Shown: positions 31,431-41,309 of the stretch, piece after piece
How the letters are laid out: the number at the start of each line of letters is the position of its first letter
How positions within the stretch are numbered: position 1 is the stretch's first letter
Source: Acanthamoeba castellanii str. Neff
Taxonomy: Eukaryota > Discosea > Longamoebia > Acanthamoebidae
Direction of reading: 5' to 3'
Length of the DNA: 41,309 nucleotides
Assembly (NCBI RefSeq): GCF_000313135.1
Contig: NW_004457568.1
Coordinates: 182,568-223,876 of the forward strand
The notes under the pieces: model-generated
Database searches by the model: none
What the model was told of the DNA's origin: nothing
Seen by the model: the letters and a program-made list of their open reading frames with translations, nothing else
Translations under genes and position numbers: made by a program

Positions 31431-33901
31431 ATGATCTTCAAGAAGCCTGCGGTGCATGTACAACGTCTTTCCTTCGATGATTTCTACATAATTGAGCAGG
31501 TGGGTGAAGGCACCTACGGGTATGTTTCCTCCTTCCCCCTTCTGATACGTATGTATTCACTCTGAAACATTGCAGGCGTGTCTTCAAGGCGCGTAACGTT
31601 CACACAAACAAGCTCACTGCACTTAAAGTCGTCTTTCCTACTGAGGATGATGAGGGGGTACTTCTGCCTTCTCCATCGCATCATTTCCCCCCCCCAAACC
31701 CCATCCAATCCTCTTTCTGACGAATCTATGCCATCAAAGCTTCCTTTCACAGCAGTCAGAGAAATCAAGTACCTGCAGATGCTGAGCGACAATCCCAACG
31801 TGATTAAACTCGAGGGAACCTTCTTCACCAGAGGTACGTGGGTCAGACTTCACAAGATGGCGCTACGTACCGGCGCCCGTTTGGCCTGAGCTGGACAGGG
31901 CATTGACACAACGTTGTGCGCTCTGTGCAGACGGCGAGCTTGTCTTGGCCTTCGAGTATATGGAGAATGATCTCTCAGGCCTTCTGTCGCTGAAGAACCT
32001 CCAATTCAGCCCGGCGCAGACCAAATGTCTCTTCAAGCAGGTGCTGGAGGGCCTTCACCAGTGCCACCGTGCGGGCATCATGCACAGAGACATCAAAGGT
32101 AATAGGCAGCAGCATAGGCCCAACCTCCCTCCTCTAATAAGAGGAGGTGAGCCACACGGTTTAGCTAAACCAAGTGCTGTTCTATCTATCTATTGCTCTC
32201 GCTCGCTCTCTCCTCCGCGGCTTCGCTCGCATAGCGGCCAATCTGCTGCTGAACAATGGTGAGCTGAAAATGGCCGACTTTGGCCTAGCCTCCAACTACC
32301 TCCGGCGACGCACGTTCTCAACGAACGTGGTGACGCTTTGGTATCGCGCACCCGAGCTCCTGCTCGGCGTCAACGCCTATGGCCCCAAGGTGGACATCTG
32401 GAGCGCGGGGTACCCTTGCCTTCCTGCCATGCGACTGTCGTTTGTTGCTATACAAAGTTGGAGATTCTTACGCACTGTTCTGTATGTGTGCGTGCTCACC
32501 TACCAGATGCTTGTTCATCGAGCTCCTGACGCGACAGTCGCCGTTCCCCGGCAGGGAAGAAAAGCACCAGCTGGAGCTCATCGTACGGACGTGTGGGACA
32601 CCCGACGAGAGGAACTGGCCTGGCGTGACCAAGCTCGAGGGCTACAAGCAGCTTCAGGGGCTCATGGGCCACAAGAACCGGCTGCGAGAGGTCTTCGGCA
32701 AGTTCGATCCTCGGGCGCTCGATCTCCTGTCCAGGATGCTCTCCCTGAATCCTGCGGACCGGCCGACCGCCTCGGAGGCCCTTGACCACGACTATTTCTG
32801 GACGGACCCGGTGCCTTGCAAAGCGACTGAGTACGTCTTCTTATTCTCCTCTCATCCTTCTGCTCTTACTTGCGGATGACTGACTCGGCCAACCTTTGCT
32901 GGGTGTACAACAGCCTGCCTCACTATCCTGCGATGCACGAATACGAGGCGAAGAAAACGCGACAGAGCGAGCGCCAACCGAAGAGACAGAGGGTCACTGG
33001 CTACGCGCCTAACGTTCCGGTCGCGCCTCTTCGGTCGCAGCCCTACCCTCCGCACAATGCCGGCTATCCGCCGCACGTCCCTCTCCCCGTACCGCAACAG
33101 CCCGCGCGCGGCGACTACCCGCCTCCTCTTCCCTCTCCACACTATGCCCACCTCCCGTACCCTTCGTCGAAGCTCGGGCAGTACGGCCAGCCACCAGCCA
33201 GGCAGAATCTGCCCACAGGCCCGCAAGGCTGGGGACCGGCGGCTCACGGAACGCACCCCCCAGCCGCGGGCAATGGCCTCCTGCCCACGCCTCACGTCCC
33301 TCTTACCGTTCCCGGCCACCCGCCACGGCCGACCGGCTACGCCGGCGCATCCTCCTACCCGGGCATCCACCCACCCTCGGCCATGCCGCACTACGACGCC
33401 GCGCGAAGTAGTGGGTCGCGCCATCGCCAGCCGTCGTCGGGTTCACTGGTGGCCAGCGCTCGGCATCCGCTTGTTTCATCTGGCCTGCCACCGCACCGTA
33501 TCGGCGGGGCTCAACCACAGTCGTCGTCATCGTCATCGTCGTTGCCTCCTAGCACGGGCCTCCGCGGAGGGTATCACCACGCCGGACCCCGGGAGATGAA
33601 TCGACCGCCGACCTCTTCGGCGCGGGTCGAGGGCGGGCCGCGACACGACATGCCGCCCCACTTGGCCTCGGGCTACAACCGACCGCCGGCGGGCGCGCAT
33701 CGACCGGTCCACCACCACGCGGCGCTCCAGCACCATAACCACCTCGGCCACCCGATCATCGCGGACGGCCATCACGCACCAACTGCCCACAACAGTGTAC
33801 ATAAGAGCCATGCGCGGGCCACGTTGAGCAGCGTCGAGCGGATGGGCGTGGGCGTCGACACGACCGGCAAGCGCAAGAGGGAGGCCACGCCGCTCTCGTA
33901 G
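31431..33901 (+). CDS. CDK9/CDK12-type transcriptional cyclin-dependent kinase
   Basis: Ser/Thr kinase of the group that phosphorylates the RNA polymerase II tail. Seven exons: 31431-31519, 31576-31657, 31740-31833, 31931-32098, 32235-32409, 32507-32830, 32914-33901; 639 residues. Kinase domain about 18-310: glycine loop VGEGTYG (24-30), catalytic Lys47 (ALKVV), cyclin-binding helix PFTAVRE (59-65; PITALRE in CDK9), HRDIKAANLLLN (140-151), DFG (159-161), activation loop [14 protein letters not shown], with Ser173 at the usual T-loop Thr position and Thr174 next to it. The tail after the domain ([15 protein letters not shown]) resembles the C-terminal extension helix of CDK12/13, while KAAN resembles CDK9, so it may stem from before that split. 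Residues 330-639 are His/Pro/Gly-rich and probably disordered. The acceptor at 31740 was chosen because it yields [17 protein letters not shown] lies 209 bp upstream. Confidence 0.92.
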
Positions 33902-34050
33902 TAGCGCCGGCCATTTTTGATAACAAAACAAAACATCGGAAAAAGTAAAATATACAAAAACATTATTTCTAATATTTTTGTATTTTATGTATCTGCGTTT
34001 GCCAGTGGCAGAAAAATAGAATTATTTCACTCGATCGCGGCGAGACGAAG

Positions 34051-36425
34051 ATGAGCAGCTCGTCGTCCTCATCTTCCACCAGGAAGAGGGTGAGATCGAA
34101 ATCGTCGGCGAAGGCGGCTCCGTCGAGCGACGCCACGAGGAACAGAGGAAATCGCTCCCTTTCCACTGATTCTTCGGAGGCGGCTGTGGGCGGCCTTGCC
34201 TTGCTTCAGCGGATGGCTGCAGCCGCTGCCGCGGAGCATCCACAGCCACCACCTGCCGCAGCTGTGCAGACCACCACTGCGGGGGCGAGTGCCTCTCTCG
34301 GGAACCATCACGTGTTCAGCGCCGTTTTCCAGTGCTTCACATCGCTCCCCTTCTACGCGTCGCTCCTGCTCGAGCTCCAATCCATGGCGCGGGCCATTGA
34401 CGAGCGCCCCCCGTACGCCCGGCAGGCCGTCTGGTCTCAGCTCATGGCGCTCGTCGCCTCATCACCAACAGCTGCCGCTACTTCCTCTTCTGGTGCGCCA
34501 TCTTCATCTTCATCTGTTTATTCCAACATGCCGGACGCCGCGTTCGGGCCTGTCGTGGCCGGGTGGCTGGCCGGTCCGAGCACGAACCTGCTGGCCGTGG
34601 AGCTGCTCTACCTCGCCTTCATGCTGTCGGTGCTCAAGTACCCCGACCTCCTGGGCGACGACGGCGGTTCCGCCGCCGCATCAGCCGCCGCCACCACGTC
34701 GGCCCTGCAGCCACCGCAGCACCAGGCCGGCCCGCACCAGCAGATGCACGTGACGGCGCCTCCTGGCGGCCGATCGCTGCAGCAACAGCCCGCACACCAT
34801 CAACACCGCCAGCAGCAGCAGCCCCAGCAGTCCCAACCGTCGCAACGGCACGCGCCATCGCGGGCGGACTCGGATGCCTCCACGTCATCATCGCGGGCCA
34901 CGCAGCGGGCCGGGAGTGGCGGCCGCAGCAATGCACCTCCCCCGTCTTATTCTTCGTCGTCGACTGCAGCGCAGTCGCTGAGAGCAACTGGGTCGGTACC
35001 GCTACCCAAAGTGCTGCCGCTGGTCCCGAGTTCTCCGTCTTCGTCGTCTTCCTCTTCGGCTGGCGCGTTCCACGGCGGCGGCGGAAAGCCACGAGGCTCT
35101 GGCGCAACGCAGCCGCCCTCTCCTTCCCAGCCTGCGTCGCTGTCTCACCACCAGCAACAGCAGCAGCACCATCTCCACCAGCAACAGCAACAGCTCATGC
35201 CGGGTCCCGGACCCAACACTACCATGGCTCTGCAACAGCTGGCGCTGGTACCCCTCTCGCTGCATCAGTCGTGTGTGGTGGTGGTGGTGGTGGTGGTGGT
35301 GGTGGTGGTGGTGGTGGTGGTGGTGGTGGTACGATTTAGCTGACCTTTACCGCCGCGCAACAGCTGCAGCATTGGGCCGGCGAGTTGGACGATCTGCCGC
35401 CGGACCAGAAAAGCATGCTGTGGCAGGTGTGCGAGTCCTTGCCCCACTGGACCGGCCACTGCTACAAGGACTCCTTTCACAAGACCGTCGAGCTCTGGTC
35501 CTCCGATGTCCGATCCAGCATGGTTGAACCCCTAACTGCCCCCCCCCTCTCTACATCGCACACACCTCCAGTCTCACATGGCTGTGTTGCATGTGTCGCG
35601 TGCATGGGCGCGCGCAGATGTCGATCTTCTCGCTCTTCTACGCGATCAGTACGCTGCGCGGCTATGAAGCGCCGCCGATACCGATGCCGATTCCCCAACA
35701 GCAGGCATGGGGCACAACATCTTCCCCATGGGCGCCGGCCCAGCCTTGTCGACACTTCAGCCACACCACGCGCACATCCTCGCACAGCCGCCCTCGCCCT
35801 CGCCGCACAGGCCTGGGTCTTCATCGTCGACCTCCACCTCCACTTCATCCACGTCATCCTCGTCTTCTTCATCGTCGTCGCAGCTGCCCTTCACCACCCT
35901 TCCGCCCCTCACGCAAACCGGCCTGCTCTCGTCCGGGGCGGCGCTCTCCTCCTCCGCCTCGCTCTCGTCGTCGTCAGGCGGCGCGCCTCCCTCGCCTTCG
36001 TCTCAGCGGCCGCGTCCGCCCTCCGACTCTGAGTTTGCCTATCTCTCCGCCCTCAACTCCGCCGCCCTGCTCGCAACTCCTCCTCCTCGCTGAATTCGCC
36101 TCCGTCTTCTTCTTCTTCTTCGGCCTCTTCGTCATCTGCTTCTTCGTCATCGTCGTCATCGTTGTCGGGTCCGTCGCCGCCCGGATCGGGTGGTGCCGGG
36201 TCTCTGCGACAGAGCCGTCCGCCGCCAATGACGCTGCCGCCGCTCACCCTGCCCTCACCGTGGTCCACCTCGGGTTCGTCGCCGCAGATGGGACACGTCC
36301 ACCACGCCTACGCCTCCTACCCGCCCTCCTTCACCCCGGCGCCCCCGCCCCTGCCGCCCCCGCCCTCCAGCGACTCGTCTTCGTCATCTTCCAAGTCCTC
36401 CTCAAGGTCCGACCGACGTTCCTGA
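34051..36425 (+). CDS. Unknown protein with helical cores and long Ser/Gln/Pro tracts
   Basis: I do not recognise this gene. Model: 34051-35247, 35364-35522, 35618-36425, about 721 residues. An N-terminal Ser/Lys/Arg-rich start (SSSSTRKRVRSKSSAKAAPS) looks nuclear. Two structured-looking helical stretches follow: HHVFSAVFQCFTSLPFYASL with LLELQSMARAIDERPPYARQ, and FGPVVAGWLAGPSTNLLAVE running on to LLYLAFMLSVLKYPDLL. After a long Ser/Gln/Ala/His tract comes a third: QHWAGELDDLPPDQKSMLWQ, then VCESLPHWTGHCYKDSFHKT and MSIFSLFYAISTLRGYE. The rest is Ser/Pro-rich. Exon 3 needs two one-base corrections to stay open: in the GGGG run near 35711 and in the CTCC repeats near 36080. With both, the exon closes at TGA 36423-36425. 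The large proline/serine content and the CDK neighbour could suggest a transcription-related role, but that is only a guess. Confidence 0.65.
35274..35332 (+). repeat. (GTG)n triplet microsatellite in an intron
   Basis: About 19-20 GTG units lie in intron 1 of the unknown gene. They are outside the coding model, since the donor at 35248 (GTACCC) and acceptor at 35363 join two in-phase exons. Confidence 0.9.
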
Positions 36426-36516
36426 CCACTTTTGGTGTGCAGCGCGCCACGAATGTAGGTGATTTAGGAAATTACACGGCAACATTTCGTCAGCGCTGGG
36501 CTGCTGGCAACAACTC

Positions 36517-38102
36517 TCAGTTGCTGTTGGTGGCGTTGAAGGCTTCGGTCATGCGGCGGAGGACGAGGTCTCTGATGTGGGCCGTGTCCTCTTCCTGGTG
36601 GAAGGGGTTCAAGCCCGTGGCGGTGTCGTTCACCTCTGCATCGCCGCCACGTCGCAGTCAGACCAAACACCAAACCTCATCATCATCATCACCATCATCG
36701 TTAGGTCGCGTACCAAGGATGGTGTGGTTGCCCTTCTCGTCGACCACAGCGTCGATGCTCAAGATGTCCAGGCCGCCGAAGATCTTGCTGCACTCATCTG
36801 TTTTGGCGCAGTCGAGTTGAGAGAGCAGTGAGTGAGGAGGACTGCTCACCACCACCGCACACGACACACGACACACGCACGACTGCACACGATTCTCTCG
36901 TTTTCTATTTCGACGTACCGGCCCACAGCTGGTAGAGGGGGGTGACTGGGATGTCCTCCACCTCGGCCTCGCCCACGTTGCCCTTCCACCCGGCCGTGAC
37001 CCTGCGGTAGGCCCTGACCTGGTCCCCCACCCTCTGAATGCGCACGTCGCCCACGTTGGGCACGAACGGCTCCGTCGTAATGTAGTCCGAATACCTGCGT
37101 TGCGTACACAACACGCACACACGGCACACGGCACACACGGCACACACGGCACAAGCATAGCGTCATGACCAGGACCCCTTTCGCAGGAATTTCTTTGCAC
37201 TTACATGGCCATCAGTGTGGAGAAGTCGGCAAAGTCGTCGTCCTTGAACTTCATTTTACCATAGCCCGCGTGCGACGTACCCACCTTGGCCACCTACAAC
37301 CAACCCACACACGCCACACACGCCACACACGCCACGCGGCACGCACACAACTCAACGCCGGTTACGATGGAGCGGCCACTGGAGGGAGGTGGTGGGTGGT
37401 GTGAACCAGCGGGAGGTCCTTGGGCTTGGGCAGGTGGTGCCGGGTGTTGGGGTAGTAGCGGATGGGCACGAGCGGGAACACGTCCTTGCCCAGCTTGCCC
37501 TGGATCCGCTTCAGCTCCGCGATCATCAGCGCCCGCTGCGTGCTGAAGAACACCGAGTCCAGCGAGTTCACTGCCGGCACGTTACCCACTCTACGCCGCC
37601 ATCACCACCACCAGCACCATCGTCACCATCATCAACAGCGCCGTCTTCAGGTGTGTGGTGTACCGGAGGGCCATGAGGGTGTTGAGCCACGACTGACCGT
37701 GGATGCCCAGCACAAAGTTGCGGACGAGGACGAAGTCGGGGGTGAAGCTGCGCTCGTACTTCTGGGAGCTGCCCAGGATGGGCTCGGGCGACGGGTGGAC
37801 GGTGAGGTGCACCGCGTCGTCGGCCCACGCCTCGATCAGGTCCCACTGCGTCTGCTCCACCCGGATCTCCTCCCCATCCGGTCCTGCAGTCCACAACACA
37901 ACCACAAATGAAAAATTAATAATAAATGGATGAATAAATCAATAAAATAAACAGTTTTGACTATTGGTAGGACCAGTGAAAGTGTGAACGGAGTGGGGGG
38001 GCACTGAGCGAACTCACCTTTGAGGCCCTTGAAGACGCGATACCAGTTGTTGGCGGGGTTGCTGTCGATGACCAGCAGGATGTGCATGCGCTTCTTCTCC
38101 AT
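36517..38102 (-). CDS. Synapsin C-domain homologue (ATP-grasp)
   Basis: 318 residues, seven exons: 38102-38018, 37883-37664, 37590-37407, 37293-37205, 37094-36919, 36797-36714, 36635-36517; phases agree. Nearly the whole protein aligns with the synapsin C domain, an ATP-binding fold of the ATP-grasp superfamily. Landmarks in order: MHILLVIDSNPANNWYRVFK, IRVEQTQWDLIEA, SFTPDFVLVRNF, GNVPAVNSLDSVF, KRIQGKLGKDVFPLVPIRYY, the Gly-rich ATP loop PLVAKVGTSHAGYGKMKF (about 161-179), YITTEPFVPNVGDVRIQRVG, AYRRVTAGWKGNVGEAEVED, ECSKIFGGLDILSIDAVV, and the end HQEEDTAHIRDLVLRRMTEA. It lacks the N-terminal A domain with its kinase site and the Pro-rich D and C-terminal E domains of animal synapsins. In animals synapsins coat synaptic vesicles; here a general vesicle or enzymatic role is the safer view. 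Convergent with the unknown gene (91 bp) and divergent from the UNG-PARP gene. Confidence 0.9.
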
Positions 38103-38272
38103 GGCTCAAACTGTTACCGTCAGTCACCTTTTCTCTTTTGCGAGCTCAACACGCGTCATGTCGGCGACATTGTTGAAATTCAAGCATTTTATTTTCGCTT
38201 TCCAGGAACGAATGTTGTGGTTGTCACAAGACAGTATTAAAAAAGATTGAGAGCCCCCAAGAGAGGAAAAAG
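38103..38272. promoter_or_regulatory. Divergent promoter, synapsin-like gene and UNG-PARP gene
   Basis: 170 bp between opposite start codons, AT-richer than the flanking exons, with TATTAAAAAAG at about 38235. Co-regulation is possible but not shown by any site that I can name. Confidence 0.45.
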
Positions 38273-41200
38273 ATGGCTGACCAAGAGGGGCGCTGCTGCG
38301 CGAGCTCGTCGTTGGCAGCCGGTCTGAGGGAGGAGTCGTGGTGCCGTGCACTGTGCCCTGAATTCGAGCAGTCCTACTTCGGCGCCCTCGAACGCTTCCT
38401 GAACCACGAGTGGCAACTCAGCAACAAGATGACACCGCCGAGGCGATGACCGTCTTCCCGCCTCGAGAGCAGGTCTTCGAGGCTCTCAACGCGTGTCCGC
38501 TCGACCGGGTCAAGGTGGTCGTTCTGGGCCAGGACCCCTACCACCAGCCTCGTCAGGCCCACGGCCTCGCCTTCTCCGTGCTGCCCCAGGCCCCCACCCC
38601 ACCGTCCCTTCTCAACATCTTCAAGGTACCCTCGTCTTCGCTCTTTTTTCTTTTGGCGCCTTCGCTTTTTTCGAACTAACTTCTTTGTGGGCGCAGGAGC
38701 TGCAGAGCGACCTTGACCTGCCGCCCGAAGCTTTTCCCAACGGCTGCCTGCTCTCGTGGGCCGAACAGGGCGTCCTACTCCTCAACACTTGCCTCACAGT
38801 CCGGTACGACGTCACCTGCCCCGCGGCGTTGACGTGCTGTGTGCTGACGTGACCCATGGCTGTGTGGGTTGCAGGAGGGGCACGCCGCTGTCGCACTCGG
38901 GCAAGGGCTGGGAGATGTTCACGAATCGAGTGCTCGAGGCAGTGAGCAGAGAGGGGGACGGGGTCGTGTTCCTGCTGTGGGGCAAGAGCGCCCAGTCCAA
39001 GAGCCGGCTCATCGACCGCTCCCGCCACTCCATCCTCACCGCGGCCCACCCCTCGCCCTTCTCCGCCGACAAAGGTGCCTGCTTGCTCCTCCACCCTAGG
39101 ACCTGCGTTTTATCTGCCGACCGACCTGCGGTGTGCGGCGATGTGCGGTGTGCGGTGGTGCGCCTCAGGCTTCTTCGGCTGCAAGCACTTCTCGAAGGCC
39201 AACGAACTGCTGATAAAGGCGGGCCATGAACCCATTCGCTGGGCTCTGGCCGACGTCGAGCCCCGATACAACGTTGGCTCTCTTTCGGCGGAAGAAGCGG
39301 CTCTGGGTGTTGATGACGTTGACAGCGCGGACGACGATGAGGTCGGCGACAGCGGCACGCAGGTCGAAGTGCCCCCCGGGGCGAGCGAAGCGAGGAATCT
39401 CTTCGAGGGCCTGGTGTTCGTCGTGTGCGGCCTCATCGCCGAGATGCGCGACCTCCACGCCAAGATTCGCCAACAGGGCGGCGAAGTGGCGCACATCGTC
39501 TCGGCGCAGATCACGCACATGGTGACCACTCAAGCCGAGGTGGACGCGGCCTCCTACAAGGTGGCGCGGGCCATGGCCTACGACCGGGTGCACGTCGTGT
39601 CGGCCGACTTCATTCACGACTCCATCCGCGCAGGAGAGCGTTTGGCCGAAGCCGCCTATACCCTCGCCCAGGCCAGCCCCCAGTCCACCGGTACTGTGGC
39701 AGAGGGCTACACCTCGTCTCTGGCGAGAAGCGAGCTTTCCCACAGGACCAGAGAGCTGCCGGCCTTTGGTGTGGCGGAGCAAGAGCAGAATGGGCCTGGC
39801 CTAGTCGCAGCGGCGCAGGTGCTGGACTGGCCTTCCGCCAACCCCTCGCGGCCGCTCATTCGGGCAAAGAGGAAGGCGGGCGTGGTGTCACGCCTCTCAA
39901 CACCCGCGTTCCAGTTTGCGGCGCCGCCTTCGCAACTGTCGCTGTCCGCACCGGCCCAGCAGGCATCGACCGGGGTGCAGCTTGCGGCCTTCGGTGCCGC
40001 GTCGGCATCGCCTTTGGTCACCCCAGCGCCCGTGCCTGTGGACTCGACCGACGCCGTTCTGCCGAAGCCGGCCAAGAAGGACAACTGGCGACCCCACTGG
40101 GGCCTCGTCAAGATCTACAAGGCGGATGACCCGCACGCCCCGCACTTCCCAAAGGACTATGACATCGTCCGCAGGGACGTACTGAACGTACACGTCATCC
40201 TCGTCATTCTCTTCCGCGTCGTTGGGCTCACTGTGTCGTCATGGTATCGAGTGCAGGTGACTGAGCTGAACGAGAATCGGAACAAGTTCTACAGCATGGA
40301 GCTGCATGAGGGCAAGGAGAGGGGCAAGAGCTACTTCCGCATCTACACCCACTACGGACGCACCGACCTGCTCGATGCCGAGTCACAATCTGGTCTGGAT
40401 TCCACCGGCGGCGTGGCCGAAGAGTCATCGGACCTGTTCGTCGAGCGCAAGGAATGTCGATACCTCCACAGCCTCCAACAAGCCAACGTACGCTGCCACA
40501 CCATCGGCTCCCCACTTTGCCAGTGAACTGTGGGGCGCAGGAGAATAACTTGAATTCCTTTCGTCACTCCATAGTGGATCTACGACCTGATCTTGGAGGA
40601 CAAGTCGGACGCCGAGGCCAAGGGCTACAAGTCCATCAAGCTGGCCGCCGCCACTGTCGGCTCAGAGAAGGGCCGGGCCGTGGACCAGCACACCAGCCAG
40701 GCCAAGGTCGCCCGGGCCAGTGGTGCGCCACCACTTCGTTTTGCCATGGTTGTGATTGGTGGAATGAATGCACTCACCGGCCAATCGACAGCCGACGACG
40801 AAGAGCTCGCAGCTGACAAGGCAACCGCCGCCCAGCTCACGGAGCAGGTGAGGCAGCTGGTGAGGGACATCTACGAGGAGGCGACGAACCAGCTGACGAG
40901 CAAGGTCTCGGCGAAAATCACAGCGCGCGGGCTCGAGACGCCGCTCGGCATCCTCGACCTGGAGCAGATCGCCGAGGGCGAGGCCATCCTGGGCCGCATC
41001 CAGGACCACCTCACCTCGACCGGCGGTTTCGTGGACCAGGGGTCAGTCGCCAAGCTCTCGGGCGAGGTATGTCTCTTCCGCATGCGCCTGCATTCATTGC
41101 ATTCCCTAACCCAGGGATGTGATGTGGTTGCTGACGTCTTCTCTCCTGAATCGTCTCTCCAGTTCTACACTCTGATTCCGCATCGGCTGGGGCGCTCAAA

Positions 41201-41288
41201 AGCCGAGATGGCCGCGGCGATCATCGACACGATCGAGAAGCTGGAGGAGAAGCAGGAGCTACTCCAGCTCATGAAGGACGTGCTCAAG
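38273..41288 (+). CDS. Uracil-DNA glycosylase-PARP fusion (UNG-BRCT-WGR-PARP regulatory), 3' end beyond the window
   Basis: Exons 38273-38625, 38697-38803, 38875-39074, 39169-40178, 40257-40487, 40575-40722, 40792-41066, 41163-41288, continuing off the right edge; about 817 residues are visible. Residues 20-250 are a family-1 UNG: catalytic loop GQDPYH (86-91), [23 protein letters not shown] (212-216, where most UNGs have Leu as the base-flipping wedge) and [16 protein letters not shown] 40-residue acidic linker leads to a BRCT domain (about 293-385, ending [14 protein letters not shown], like the PARP1 BRCT). A basic linker, a WGR domain (about 524-610, [12 protein letters not shown]) and the helical PARP regulatory domain (from about 690; [32 protein letters not shown]) follow. 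The ADP-ribosyltransferase domain should come next. Exon 4 alone spans UNG C-terminus, BRCT and WGR start with no stop. Exon 1 has a one-base slip near 38409 (CACGAGTGGC): the upstream [15 protein letters not shown] and downstream [13 protein letters not shown] belong to one UNG, so a base is missing. Confidence 0.9.
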
Positions 41289-41309
41289 GTACAGCGTCAG
41301 GCCTTGGGG

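Noticed and set aside
35268..35340. Poly-valine protein end from the (GTG)n run
   Set aside because: The run lies within an intron with a good GTACCC donor and CAACAG acceptor; splicing joins two conserved-looking helical segments in phase.
38273..41288. UNG and PARP as two neighbouring genes
   Set aside because: The exon 39169-40178 encodes the UNG C-terminal motif and the BRCT in the same frame with no stop, and UNG has no stop codon of its own.
1..41309. tRNA, rRNA or snRNA genes
   Set aside because: In the spacers I found no tRNA-like A/B boxes with a matching cloverleaf, nor rRNA signatures; a tRNAscan or Infernal run would be needed to exclude small RNAs inside introns.

Overview
The window is a piece of nuclear genome from a free-living amoebozoan, most probably Acanthamoeba or a close relative. 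I infer this from GC-rich, gene-dense, very intron-rich DNA (about 125 introns in 14 genes), a long-tailed class I myosin with a Gly/Pro/Arg-rich plus SH3 tail, and a eukaryotic housekeeping set. It is a draft scaffold: there is an N gap at 27900-28325, and at least five places where a coding frame slips by one base. Exon models were built by hand from reading-frame continuity, GT/GC-AG borders and matching intron phases. Every model closes to a whole number of codons, once the stated frame slips are allowed for.

Left part (1-10842): a RhoGEF gene (minus, running off the left edge) and a RhoGAP gene (plus) diverge from a 287-bp spacer. They are followed by a 22-exon long-tailed myosin-I heavy chain whose motor carries a PAK-type TEDS threonine. 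The three products belong to one theme: Rho/Rac switching and actin motors.

Middle part (11117-25044): a 25-exon gene encodes a very unusual LRR-Arf-LRR-Arf protein, in which the first GTPase domain has a degenerate guanine-specificity motif and the second is canonical. It is convergent with DPH7 (diphthamide synthesis, WD40). Upstream of DPH7 on the same strand is a tiny CENP-W-like histone-fold gene, which diverges from PDCD2 (40S assembly chaperone). PDCD2 is followed head-to-tail by exportin-T (tRNA export).

Right-centre (25453-33901): a cytochrome b5-fused front-end fatty acid desaturase; a GRASP55/65-type Golgi protein; and a CDK9/CDK12-type kinase. The desaturase 3' half and the GRASP 5' end occur twice, on both sides of the N gap, with a 301-bp indel and a few SNPs. 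This looks like two unmerged alleles or contigs more than a true duplication.

Right end (34051-41309): a low-complexity gene of unknown function is convergent with a synapsin C-domain (ATP-grasp) homologue. The synapsin gene diverges, over 170 bp, from the most striking gene of the window: a fusion of uracil-DNA glycosylase with the BRCT, WGR and regulatory domains of a PARP. A single long exon carries the end of the glycosylase, the whole BRCT and the start of the WGR, so the fusion does not depend on splice prediction. It joins damage excision and PARP signalling in one polypeptide and replaces the zinc fingers of PARP1.
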